This document shows, one piece after another, positions 1 to 12,034 of a stretch of DNA of 64,000 nt. Origin of the DNA: Macrocystis pyrifera (Eukaryota; Sar; Phaeophyceae; Laminariales; Laminariaceae); assembly GCA_031763025.1 (NCBI GenBank), contig JASSKH010000016.1, positions 5,518,001 through 5,582,000 on the forward strand, in the 5' to 3' direction. Position 1 is the first letter of the stretch. Every line of letters begins with the position of its first letter. The position numbers and the translations under genes are program-made. The notes under the pieces are model-generated. The model was not told the DNA's origin, did not search any database, and worked only from the letters and a program-made list of their open reading frames with translations.

Positions 1-1344
1 GGCGTTATGCTGAAATTGTACGGGATTTGTTTCTCTCTTCCTCAATTGCACCTCGCACGGTGTTGATATTGAGATTGGTACGTATACAGAAGTAGAAATT
101 AACTTGAGCTATACGTAAATGACGGGAAATTGTGATGGGTGTGATATGTGCCGGCCGCGACGAGGAGGAGGACGAGCAAGGAGGAGACTTATTTCTTCAT
201 GGTGCTTTCGCGGGTTGTACATGTGTTTCCGTCCCGTGCTTGCTTTTGCTTGCTTGCTCGGGAGTGGGTGGAGGGAAGAAGCAGCGTGTTGGTGTTGGCG
301 GTGATGTTAAGCGTTAGCATCGGCGTCGACACGGACGTTGGCATTAGTGTTGGTGCTAGCGTTGGTTCCTTCGAAGCTCTAGAGGAGCGTTCTTTTTTCG
401 CTGGTGTGTCTTTCGCTGAGGCGCGAACTCATTGATTGATTTGATCGATTCGATCGATTGGTTGGTTGATTGATTGCAGGCTTGCCCGCTTGATTGATGG
501 AGTGTGCTTGGTTGTTGGATTGGTTGACTCTTGAGCCCAGTCTGCGCTTTTTCTCAGCAGGGCAAACTGTTGTCATTGTCTGGAATTGGGATTGGGATTT
601 CCACGTTTTCGTGAGATGGATATATATATATGGTTTGGTTTGGTCAAAAAGCTCTGGAGGCAACAAACTCCACACATAAAGTATGTAGATTATCTATGGT
701 GAGGGTGGTCGAGAAGAAAGTTCTTTCTAGAGGGACAAAAAAAACAAAACAAAATTCTTGTCATGGAGTAATTAGAACTCCTTACGGTCAATAAGTTTTC
801 ACTATGCTGATAGACGACCAACGTGATTTGTATGTTTTGTGTCAACACTCGCGGAGTTTCGATGAAAAAAAATGTAGCCCGTTTGGTGTTGCAAACCGCT
901 TGCATGTGCCGGCCACCAGGGTCGAAGGAGGGGACAAAACTAGCTGAAAGCACGAGTGGGGTAATCTCTGCAGCAGAAAAAGGTCCTTCCTGAAGTTACA
1001 GTATGATATCAGGGCGCGCGCGGTCTTCTTGCCCTATGTCGTAGCTGAATGTGGCATGCCATCGTAACGCGCTGTTGCAGAGCGCTGACGCATTCCGTGT
1101 TAGCGGTAGGAGTTCTAGCCGGTGTTGGAGGCGGAACACAAACATTATGCAAAGGGTGGGTGTGTTTGGTAGGGTATATTTTGTTGTATATACACTCTGG
1201 ATCTACACGGGTATCTACCGGAGTTTGACCAACCTAGCCAGATTTGGCTCCCGGGTATTCGCGGGTATTCAAGAGTATACGAGTCAAAATTTGCCTTTTT
1301 TCCCACCGAAAACGTGTTGTCGAAATTTGGCCATGCACCTCTCG

Positions 1345-1590
1345 AATGTTTGGAGTTAGGACCTGAAATTTTGACACGTGATTGAGAAGCTCGCCACAAA
1401 ACGTATGAAAGGACCTTTTGATTTTTTGGATGTTTTTTTTTGTCACTTACTCTCCGATTTTCTATATCCGGAAAACTTTCGGTTGTTCGTATGTCGGCAA
1501 AAAAAAAAAAAAGGTTAAAAGGGTCCAAATGGTATTTCTTTGGCGAGATACTTCTGAATCACATGTTAAAATTTCAGGTCCTAACTCAAA
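1345..1590. repeat. Foldback (inverted repeat), about 90-base arms
   Basis: GGAGTTAGGACCTGAAATTT at the left is the complement of AAATTTCAGGTCCTAACTC at the right. Pairing continues through the GCTCGCCA / TGGCGAGA and the A/T tracts. No ORF with family features lies inside. Confidence 0.68.
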
Positions 1591-2927
1591 AAATTGAGCG
1601 GTGCGTGACGATATTGGTGAGTCCCGGATTTCTTGCCCGGCCCAGCTCGTATGCAGAATTGCACCCTACATTGCTCGGGTAGTACACTGTAGTACGACAA
1701 TAATGTGTGCACCGCGACGAACACGGATGGGTGCTGCGTAGAGGGGGGAAAACAAAAATTGGCGTGGTCTTGGCACGACGGTCGCCAGGAATGTGAACGG
1801 ACGTGCTGTGTAAGCATCAAGGTCTAAAAGATAAGGCAAGTGCATACAGCACCAGTACGTAGTAAGCGTATGAAAAATAAAAATAAAAATGTGGACAGCA
1901 GCGACCTGCATGGTGGATGTATGTGTGTTTTCATAACAAAAAGCAATGGAATGCTTGATATATTTTTGTTGTCGGCGGTCACATCAGGAACGTGCGGGAT
2001 CGTCACCAGGTCCCAAGGGAAAAAAGTAGAGTAAAGCTCGTGCGTACGTAGTTGTATTCTTGAGAGTTTGATCTCTTTCGGTTTTGCTTCTTCTGCGGCA
2101 AATCTTAGATCAGTTCGTATGTACTCGTAATAAGAAAATAAGATCCCCTTTTTTTGAAGCAAAATATTGAAAGCGAATTCTGGACGCATTTTCTCGACCA
2201 GCTAAGCCCATCAAGCGTACGAAACTCCCGAAAGTTCGATGATACGTGGTATGCATCACTGCACAGCAGGGCATTGATTTGTAGCTGCTGCGTGTGTCAG
2301 AATTGCGGCTTATTACCGCAACAGCCGCCGGAGGTCATGTCCGGCTTTTGCCGAAAAGTGGGCTTCGCGCGTCGCAGCGAAAAAATTGTTGCGGGTGTGT
2401 TTTTCGCCGGGCGGGGGCGATTTTGTTTTTAGGCACCTTTTTATCCCTTTTCGGAATTCTGGGGGCGTCTAAACGCTCACTTTGTGAATATGTTCATGCA
2501 TACCTGGAATATGTTCGTATGTATCTCAAAATCTGGCATGAGCGGGGGGGGGGGGCTGCAACACGCCGTTCGCTGTCGGAGTCGTACGTAATGCCCAGTG
2601 CTCGGGTACACCGCAAACAAGGCGGCGTTTCATTCAAAAAGAAGAAGCTGGCTTGTTCTTGTACGACGGTCACCAGACATACACATACCTGGTACATGAA
2701 GGATAGCAAATATCGCAACAAGGGACCAGCGTCAACTAAATGTAACCACAAGCACGGTAAATAAAATAGAAGCAGAAAATACGACTTTGAACAAAATGTA
2801 TACGCAGCGACCAACCAAGCCGGGGGGTGGGTTCACGTACCACTCAGTTTACCAGGTGTTCCTAAGAACGGTTTACTCTTTGGTTTTCCCTCTGTGGAGT
2901 AAAACAAAAAAAAGAAACCGGCTCGTA

Positions 2928-3081
2928 TAATTTTTTTGGTACCTGGTACCAGGCAGCAATTATAATATACGCGCGCCTTTTGAAGGGCTCCCTTTCCTGC
3001 CGGCTCGTATAATTTTGTTGGTACCTGGTACCAGGCAGCAATTATAATATACGCGCGCCTTTTGAAGGGCTCCCTTTCCTG
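2928..3081. repeat. Tandem duplication, 72-base period, two copies
   Basis: Each copy contains the palindrome GGTACCTGGTACC and ATATACGCGCGCC; they are nearly identical. Confidence 0.85.
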
Positions 3082-3296
3082 CGCGATTATTGAAGCATGC
3101 GGTTGGCTATCGGTAGTCGTAGCGTGAAGGTTTGACGCAACACATTGAGTGAAGATCGTGTGAGTCAAGCTTGGCACTGAACTCGTTCGTTCGAATATAT
3201 CCTAAATGCGCCAAAAAAAAGACGTTTGTTTCAGATTCTGCTCCGAAAAAGGTGTGTCATCACAGCGCGCGAAATCCCCACAAAATTATGTATCGG

Positions 3297-3908
3297 TTTT
3301 TAATTTTTATTAATTTATGAAATACGTCAGCTGTGAGTTCGACTGATTAAATAGTTGATACTCAACTTTGCAAGCTGCGTAATACGTCCCGTCTATATTC
3401 AATTTTTACCGAATTTTAGAAGTATTGTAATAAACCGAACGCGCGTATTCTATATGTAATTCCTTGTCAAAGATATACGCCAGCGGCTCCCTTGGATGCT
3501 GCCCGGGTCAACAGGACAATTTAAAATCATCATTCTGCGCACTGATAATATATAACCCGAACAAGGGAGAATGATATGATGTTGTTGCAACATGTCGAAA
3601 CCTTTTTAATTTTTATTAATTTATGAAATACGTCAGCTGTGAGTTCGACTGATTAAATAGTTGATACTCAACTTTGCAAGCTGCGTAATACGTCTCGTCT
3701 TTTTTTCCATTTTTACCGAAATTTTACAAGTATTGTGATAAAGCGAACGCGCGTATTCCAGATGTAATTCCTTGTCAAAGATACAGGCCAGCGGCTCCCC
3801 TGGATGCTGCCCGGGTCAACAGGACAATTTTAGATAATCATTCTGCGCACTGATACTATATAACCCTAAGAAGGGATAATGATATGATGTTGCAACATTT
3901 GAAACCTT
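3297..3908. repeat. Tandem duplication, 306-base period, two copies
   Basis: Both begin TTTTTAATTTTTATTAATTT, share GGATGCTGCCCGGGTCAACA and end with TGATATGATGTTG then GAAACC. Over 90 percent identical by eye. No coding capacity seen. Confidence 0.82.
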
Positions 3909-5284
3909 TTCATTTCACAAATATTTATAGATTGATTGAGTGTTATTGATTTTTTAATTGTAGTGGCGATGGACGACCAAAGAGTTGAATTGAAATCTTA
4001 CGAATTCGTACTGGTTCCTCGATCTCGCCGCGAATCGGCTCGATCTAGTGCCGATGCGAGCGTTTCGCAGCTACCTCGATAGGTGCGACCTAGTAGCATC
4101 TCGACCTCGCTGCCATCGGCTCGAACGTCGGTGCGAGCTCACCGTTTGTAGCTCGATAATATACTTGGAAGTCGCGCGTTTTGGACACGTTACGTCTTAG
4201 AAAACAAAGCCGGAGCTCCCGCTTTGTGACGCAATAAATACAGCTGGAACTCCCCTATGATGTACGTATATCATAGAACGAGCAACGCTTTGTCAAAGCA
4301 CCCCGAGGTGACCACACACATGATGAGAATATCGACAAAAAAACAAACTCTTCGGGACCAATGCGCGGGGCCAATCACCCCGCGCACTCGCGATCGAAGC
4401 GTTTCCCGCAGCTTGCACAAACATGAATTTCGACGAAGTCCTTGATCTCACAGCTGATCGAGGTAATTGTTTTTTCTTGTTTTCAAAGGCGCTACCACTG
4501 GTACGTACGTACAAGAAGACAAAGCACACACGACGCAACAAGTACAGTGTTCGCTACTTTGCAAGCTGAGATGCAAATGAAAGAACGATAGATACACGCC
4601 ACAGTTGCACCACCTAACAAGGTCCTGAGCGTCCGTTGCCTTGCAGCCGAGACGCGTGTGCTCAACGATTTTTGGAAGACTTGCAGAGGGCAAAACACTG
4701 ACGGAATTACAACAAATAAATAACCATCACAAGTATTATGAACAGTACAGCACAAAATTGTCGGCGGCACGAAGCGACACGTACGGGCTGCTGCGCCATG
4801 GGGACTACAAAAAAAAACAAAGAATCCGAATGAACTACAAGGCATACGGCATCCGCGCAGCGTGGTTCTATTCGTACATATACATACTGCTTGCTGCAGG
4901 CGCACACTCCCAACAGACGGTTGACAACATCGTGCTCCGAGCACGTTGTCATTTTACAACTTGCTAAACATGGGTCGCAAAAGGGTTACGAAAACACGCC
5001 CCCCGCCCTTGACAAAGCACGACAATGCACATGGGCCGCAAAAGGCTTAGGCTCGTGCATTGACTCGCCCTGCCCGGCTCCGCCCCGTCCCCCTCGGCAC
5101 AACACACTAGCCCCTTTCGATGGTCCAGATAGCCAACGATCCTTACATCTGTGCCCCACCAAATACTCAAACGTATCTCGCCCTTTCCGCAAATTTTTAA
5201 ACAGCTCAACGTCTCCCAACCCTCTCTCTACTTCGAATTTTGAAAGCAAGCGCCGCACAGGGGAGCTCTCGGCTAAGGTTATTT

Positions 5285-5410
5285 CCGAGACGCTGGCTAC
5301 CCCCCCACCCCCCCTCCTTGCATGATAATGGGTACACCCCCCCACCCCCCACTCCCTCTAGGGTCATACGCCTACGGTCATGCATGATGTAAGTACACCG
5401 CCCCTCCCTC
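5285..5410 (+). mobile_element. Two SINE-like terminal fragments
   Basis: GCATGATAATGGGTAC plus C tract at about 5320-5350 and GGTCATGCATGATGTAAGT plus AC and C at about 5380-5410 are the last bases of the SINE-like family. Confidence 0.45.
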
Positions 5411-5649
5411 ACAAGCGCTATATATCGGGCGTACCTTGCATTTTAGAGCGCTCTAACAGAACAAAGCCCGCTGGCTGAACTAAGCGTCTTCGCGACTAGC
5501 GCTTCTTACTGAATGCGGTAAAATATATACTGTACAGGTGTACGTGGTAAGTCCTACACGGTTCTTCAAGACGCTGCATACTTCGGCACTATTGAGTAGT
5601 GTGTGCCAGGTATCATTCCGTACAAAAAAAATGCAGCAAGCGCAAGTAG

Positions 5650-5790
5650 CCACAATGTTACCTCCCCAACCCGGCGTGCTCCGTCACAGCATCGTAGGGA
5701 TGCGAGGGTCTATGGTCATACGGCTACGGCCATGCATGATATCGAGTACACCCCCCGCGCGCGTGCAATGCCCCCCCCCCCCCCCCCCGC
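5650..5790 (+). mobile_element. SINE-like repeat, 5'-truncated, with C tail
   Basis: It contains CGGCGTGCTCCGTCACAGCA, ATGGTCATACGGCTACGGCC and ATATCGAGTAC followed by C runs. Confidence 0.6.
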
Positions 5791-6000
5791 TTCAGTCGCT
5801 GTATATCTACAGCCTCCTGTCACTATGAACTACGAATCGAAAGAGCCCATACATCGCTTGCCCCTTCGCAGCCACGTTTTCTCCCCACACCCCTGCCCAA
5901 CCCCTCCGCTCTCCTTCCCCTCACATCACTACAAAAATCGAGAGAGTCTATTCAACGCTTCCTCGTCGCTGCCTAACCCCCTCTCCCTCCCCCCACCTCA

Positions 6001-6050
6001 AGGATCAAATGTCTAAAGCAAGCAAAAAATGAGTACACCCCCCCCCCCGT
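6001..6050 (+). mobile_element. LINE 3' end remnant with C tail
   Basis: It contains AAAGCAAGCAAAAAATGAGT then AC and a C run, the last 40 bases of the LINE family. Confidence 0.5.
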
Positions 6051-6079
6051 CCGTATCCCCATCCCCCGTCCCCTACCGT

Positions 6080-6160
6080 CTCGATCGGGAATGCGTAGTC
6101 AACGGTCAAATGACTAAGGCAAGCAACAAACGAGTACGCCCCCTCCCACCCCCCTCTTAA
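6080..6160 (+). mobile_element. LINE 3' end remnant with C tail
   Basis: It contains GGTCAAATGACTAAGGCAAG, then AACAAACGAGTACG and a C-rich tail. It ends just before the stop codon of the minus-strand thioesterase. Confidence 0.65.
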
Positions 6161-6182
6161 TCCCTCGTGTCCTGGCGGGTGC

Positions 6183-6347
6183 TCATTGCCTGGGCTTGAT
6201 GAACAGAGCCTCGGCTGACGCGTACTGCAAGGCCCCGTCTAAGCTCTTCAGTCTTCCCGTGACGAACAGTTTTCGTCCCTCCTTCCTATCGATCGTCACG
6301 TCCACGACCGTCGTCGTGAGGCAGGGTAGCGGGGCCTGGTAGTCCAC
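6183..6347 (-). CDS. Thioesterase exon 5 and stop
   Basis: The acceptor on the minus strand is AAATGCAG. It reads VDYQAPLPCLTTTVVDVTID, then RKEGRKLFVTGRLKS, and ends FIKPRQ with TGA at 6185-6183. The 'v.Y..PlPl...v.v.a.i....grk.fv.g.l.' pattern is the closing strand set of the hotdog fold. Confidence 0.93.
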   Translation of the reverse strand: MDYQAPLPCLTTTVVDVTIDRKEGRKLFVTGRLKSLDGALQYASAEALFIKPRQ

Positions 6348-9122
6348 CTGCATTTACAACGTTTGGTATTTTGTGTATTCATTTCGCGTTTTTTTTTTTT
6401 CGGTCAAAATTAAAAATCGGCACTCGTTAGATTTTGGAAGGATCGAAAAACGTTGCTTTTTGATTCACTATAAATTCGACGGGGTGTGTCCGGATGCCTT
6501 CCCTATAGCCAGTCGGGTCGATTTTGTAGTGGTTTGTGCTCTCTGGGGGCGTTTGATGAGAGGGTTCAAGACTGCTTCGTGTCCTGCTCGCGGGTTCTAT
6601 AGGTGGTACATACACCCTTCGACTGCTGCGCTGTGAGCAGCAGTAGGGACAGCGCAGCAGCAGTGTAATAGAGCAGTCGAGTCAGCATCAGAGGTGTTTA
6701 GGCTGCAGCTGTGTGGTGGTGTGACCGTGTGTTTGGCGAGGTGGTGAGAGATGAGGTGGGCTTCAAAAACGTTTCCGATCGAGAAATCCGATCCACGCAT
6801 CCCGTCGAACAACTCATAGAAAAACACTATTTTTCAACAGTGTAAGAAAGCCCGATTTTGTTTCCGATCGGAAACCGGCTTGTTCGATCCATGTATCCGA
6901 CTGCGTAAGGGTTAGCCTCATACAATGTAGCAAAAAAAAGAGAGAGTTTTAGTTGATCGAAGTACTTTCCCCCCCCAATATTATTGTTTTTTCTACGTTT
7001 TAATATTATTGTTTTTTTTTTACGTTTTACATCAATTCAGATTTGACACTACGGATGGAAACGTAAGGACAGGGTGAGTCTTTTTATTCTATTCATCAGA
7101 CTAGCAAAACAACAGCTATGAGATCGAGGATTTTCGTTGAAACCAATCTTTGCAAGATGTGCGTGATCCTTCGATCGCGCGTACTACTACGGTATGGGTT
7201 TTTTATGGCCTCATGCAGGAAACACAGTCCGTATATGAGGAAGGCCAAAATCTGAAGCTGCAAAATTCAAGGAGTGGGAGTGTCTACATTGGGGGAAATA
7301 ACAAAAAATAAACCTCCGAAGGTTGGTTGCACGTAGCTTGCCACACGTGGGGGGATTTCTCCGGTGACCTGAACGGTCCTCCAATTTTTGCCCGGCGTGG
7401 TACATCATCTAAAAAGCGTACATGTTTTTTCGCGTCGTGTATTAAAACATGCGCGTTTGGTTTTTCGAAAAGCGGTGGACGGGACGGGGGCGAAGACGCG
7501 CCACAGAGAGGAGGAAAGGTGCAGAGAGTACGGGGAGGGCAAAATATAGAATCCCCTTCATCAGGAGCTGCTATATACAAAAGAAACCCCTGACCAAAGA
7601 TATACAGCAGAAACCCTGATCAGGCGTTACAGTGGTCAGGGGTTTACAAACGGTGCATTGAACAATTTTGTGGGCCTCCCTGACGTCTGCTAGGGCAGGG
7701 TTATTGCGTATCTATTTTTTCTGACGCTGCCGAAAAAAACGGCTCAAGAAATAACCCGATGGAACAAATGACGCATGCCGAGGTAGAGGAGCACCAATGT
7801 TTCTCTGAGATTCTTCGCTTGAGGAGCTATGTACCAATACTAATTCACTAGCAGGTCACCAAAAAACACTAATTTCGATTCGAAAACGTATTTTTTTTAA
7901 ATGAAATGGTTGACGAACAATCCCAGGGCCTAGGTGTACAGGTACAAATACTAACATCGCGAAAAAAAAAAAAGCGTTTCGACGATTTTCGGGTTAAGGA
8001 GTTCCGTCATTCAGAAAATATTCTAGCCAAAAAGTGCTGCTCCTATCGTGTAGCACGCGTCCATATAAATATATCGCCAAAAAAATATTGTAAAAAAAAC
8101 AAAATCATATTCCAGCGATTTTGGGCAGAAGTACGTCTACGATACCTCCTGAGTCGAGGAGCTCCAGTCGTCATACACATTTTTGGCCAAAATGTGCTAT
8201 TATAGGGCATGCATCATGTCCCCATTATAGAACGCCTCACCTTGAGGAACGCCGTGAAGACGGAAGTGTTGCCTTGCATGAACAAGGTCATCCCCAGCAA
8301 GTTGTCGAACGCTAGCGCGGTGATCCCACCGTGCACGATCTGTCAAAAACAAAAAACAAAAAAAGTGCACAAAAAAGGAATAGTAGGAGAGAGGGGAAGG
8401 GGCGGGTAGAGGGAGGGGGGGGCACAACGGTACAGGGAAAGGAGGGAGGGGGGGGTACTCGTTTGTTGCTTGCCTTGTCCACGCATCCCTTTCGAGACGG
8501 ACCATCGTTCCTACTCCTAATAGTGGCAGCTCTAATATTTGGGCGCTCACTACGTTTTTTCCATATATTATAGAAAGGAGGGGGTACTTATGTCATGCAT
8601 GGCCGTAGTCGTATGACCATAGACCCTCTTATCCCTACATTGCCGGGACGGAGCACTTCAGGTTTTCACCGGCCAGGCAGACATTGCTTGCACCAAAGCG
8701 CGAAGCGCCGTGAGGTGTTCGGTGAGTCGCATGAAGGATTATTAATATTACGGGGGTCCATAGTTAATAGGACCTATGGTATACATAAAAACCTATATAT
8801 TCACGTAGTTTTACTAACAAAATTTGGTCCTGTTAACTATGGACCCCCGTAATAGATGCATCCTACAAAGAAGCGCCTGCGAGGCGGACTTTCTTGCATA
8901 TGGACGACAGCGTCGGGGGAGTTGAACGGCGGAAAAGGGGGATAGGGGTGGGGGAAGGGGTGGGAGTTCGTGGAAGCCGACAGCGCCTGTGGAACGTAGC
9001 ACGCAAGCGCACCGTACGCGCAGAGAACCGTTACTAAAAGCAACTGCCTCCCTCCTCACACCCTCATGTGTCTAATACTTGCCTCTAAAATATCGCTGTC
9101 TCTGTCCTCCCTCTCTCCCCTC

Positions 9123-9154
<32 letters not shown>

Positions 9155-10239
9155 ATCGGTGCTCCGTCTCGAAAGGGATGCGTGGTCAATGGTCAAATGA
9201 CTAAGGCAAGCAACAAATGAGTACGCCCCCCCCCCCCCCCCAATCGCCTCGTAACCAGCCTACCACGTACAACACAAAACACAAAACACAAAACACAACC
9301 GATAACAACAGCAGCAGAACGAAACAGCCACAAAAACGGGATACACCAACCCACCTTAGGATGCCCCGCAACCGACTCCCCGAAGCGCACGACGGCTTCC
9401 ATGCCCTCGACCCCCGGCCCAGGCTTGTTCAGCACGTACGGACACCTTATCCTGTCGTCCCCTGTCGCCAACATTAGAGAATGCATGCATCAAGACGAGC
9501 GAAATGTGGGGTAGTACCCGAGTCACCGGTAAGACACTGATTGGACCGATTGGTTGATGTGTTGGCTACAAAATTTGTGCGGTATCTGTTTTGTACGATA
9601 CTGCCTGATCACACCCCGGTGATAGGATTTCACCCTCGAAAGGGATGCGTGGTCAATGGTCAAATGACTAAGGCAAGCAACAAATGAGTACGCCCCCCCC
9701 CCCCCCCGCCCCCCCGGGTGTTGGGATAACGCACCTGCTGGGGCGAGCGACGTTTTTTCAGAGCCGAGTTTCTTAAGACTACATGGGGGGTACGTACTCG
9801 TACATACAACGAGAATGGTGGCTTTCGGAAATATGTCGTCGAGATGTTTAGATAGGCGCGTCGCTGGGCGTATTGAGTACGCCCTCCCCGTCGTGGAGAC
9901 AAACCAGCTTCGAGAATCGTCCGAGGGGGTGTTGTGCTATCGCTCCACAGCGTGGCTTGTACGGTGTTATGTCGTCACGCGGTGTTGTACGGCGGCATCT
10001 TGCCGCGCGTGTTCTATCATTCGGCGATGTTCAAACTTATTGGTTAAACCGATTGATGCTTGACAAACAAAAAAGTGTGAGGTCTCTGTCCGAGCGATAC
10101 GAACGTCGGACTGACGGGGGTTGACTAACCACTTGTGCGTCACTATGAATGGGGGTAATGTTGTATTGTGGATGAGACGGACATAGCTAACCCCAACCCT
10201 AATCGAACTAACAATGGTTACATGCATACGAACCGTTGT

Positions 10240-10277
<38 letters not shown>

Positions 10278-11993
10278 AGAGCGTTCTGTTTGACCCCGGA
10301 TCTGAGTTACAACCATTGTTAGGAGAGAGGGAGAAAAAAAGAGCGAGGACAATACATGGGCAAGCGGAAAACAAACAAACAAACAATTTGTACATGGGGA
10401 AGAGGAAAACAGACAAATAATTTGTAGGTACACAGCAGTGCGCCTTAACCGTTTTTGGGGACTGCAGTCCGATTTTGGGTACAGAACTACTTAGAATTAG
10501 AGTGGTTCGTCCCCAAAACGGAACCGCTGTACTAACAGTACTAAAAGGGTTTCAACACGTAGATGGCAAGCTCTCGTACGGGGTACTGATTGACGCTTAA
10601 CAACAAAAAATGGGGTGTCTGTCTGAACGGTAAAACACGCGAACTGATGGGTGCTCGACAGCAAAGAGTTGCGGCACCTCTTCGAATGATACTAACGTTG
10701 AAGTCGTCACTATTCGAACACCAAAAGCAAAAAAAAAAAAGTAACCGTTTCTGTCTGACCGGTAACGTTGAGCCGACGTTTGTGCGATATCCGTGTTTGC
10801 ATGTTACCACTCTGCTCGGAAATTTAAGGACCATTTGCTCGTTCATATTCACACCAAACGTCCCAGACGTTTCCGGACACAGTGGTATGAAGGTATCCGT
10901 AACTCAAAAATGGGGAAAAAAAACGCGCACACACATTTTGTTTGACACGGTACTCCAATTCGACCGAATACTGCGTACCGCAGAACTTGCAGAGACAGCT
11001 CTGATAAGCATTGGTACTGTGGCGGGGTGGAGGCCAAAACAATGGTGGCAGCATCGCCTGATAACGCCTTATTTCTCACTTGAAACCCTCCAAACGCATA
11101 GCATCATGACCCTAGCCCGGAAACCCCCATAAGCACTACAGACACACTAATGCATGCATTATATGATGACACCTTGGGAGGCATCCAGGGTGCGCGGAAT
11201 TGTATTTGCACAACCGCGGTCTGCATTGCGGTGTCACCGTATGATAAAAACGTACCATTCAAGGTGTCGTGGAAGGCGTTGCCAGCCTGGACCAGCGGAG
11301 TATTGGTTAGGACTCGGTCGAGGTCGTATACGTTGGTCGGAAGGGCGCCATTGTAATCGACACCGCCATCTTCTCGCCCGCCGCCTTGTCGAATTATCGC
11401 CGGGACGTCACCGCCGCCGCCGCTCCCGCTGTTCTCGTCGCTGCCGCTACCGCTACCGCCATCGCTACCACTGCCCTCGAGTTCTATCCTCACGCTGTCA
11501 CCATCGACCCTCGCAGCTTCGTCCTGTTGTTTCGGTGTCGTGCCACACAGGAAAAAAACGGAGGTTGGACGTGGGTTCGTGGGTGTCAGTCAGTTTGGGG
11601 GGGGGGGGGGGGGAGGGCAGCAGGAGTGGGATGGAAGAGAAAGAGGGCGGGAGAGAGAGAGCGATACAGTCGGAGAGAAAAGAGAGAGAGAGCGAGAGCC
11701 ACAACCTCTATCAACATCATCATTCTCTTTGACACCGCCATCATCATCGTCCTCTTTTGCTACCACCATCGCCGCAACCACCACCACCACCACGATTAAC
11801 ATTGCTATCATGACACCAAAACATCCCTCCGCTGTGCACCCACCGCTATCATGGAATTGGTCAGGTGCTCAAGCGCGACCCGCCTAAGCTCTTGCCTCTC
11901 CAACGACATCATAGTCGCGGCCTTAGCTTTACCTGTACGCGAAGAAACTGAAAGGTGGGGTGGCCAGTGGCGGTGGTGTCGGTGGCGTCGACG

Positions 11994-12034
<41 letters not shown>

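Larger units (their letters stand above)
1..5284. other. Gene-free left flank
   Basis: No exon with family features or convincing splice-flanked coding could be supported on either strand. The region is AT-rich in places (3290-3960) and holds the foldback at 1345-1590 and the two tandem duplications. Many short frames exist but none looks protein-like. Confidence 0.6.

Noticed and set aside
11154-11732. A 192-residue plus-strand frame rich in Arg and His.
   Set aside because: It is the shadow of thioesterase exon 2 and of the GC-rich tract beyond it; no splice or domain evidence.
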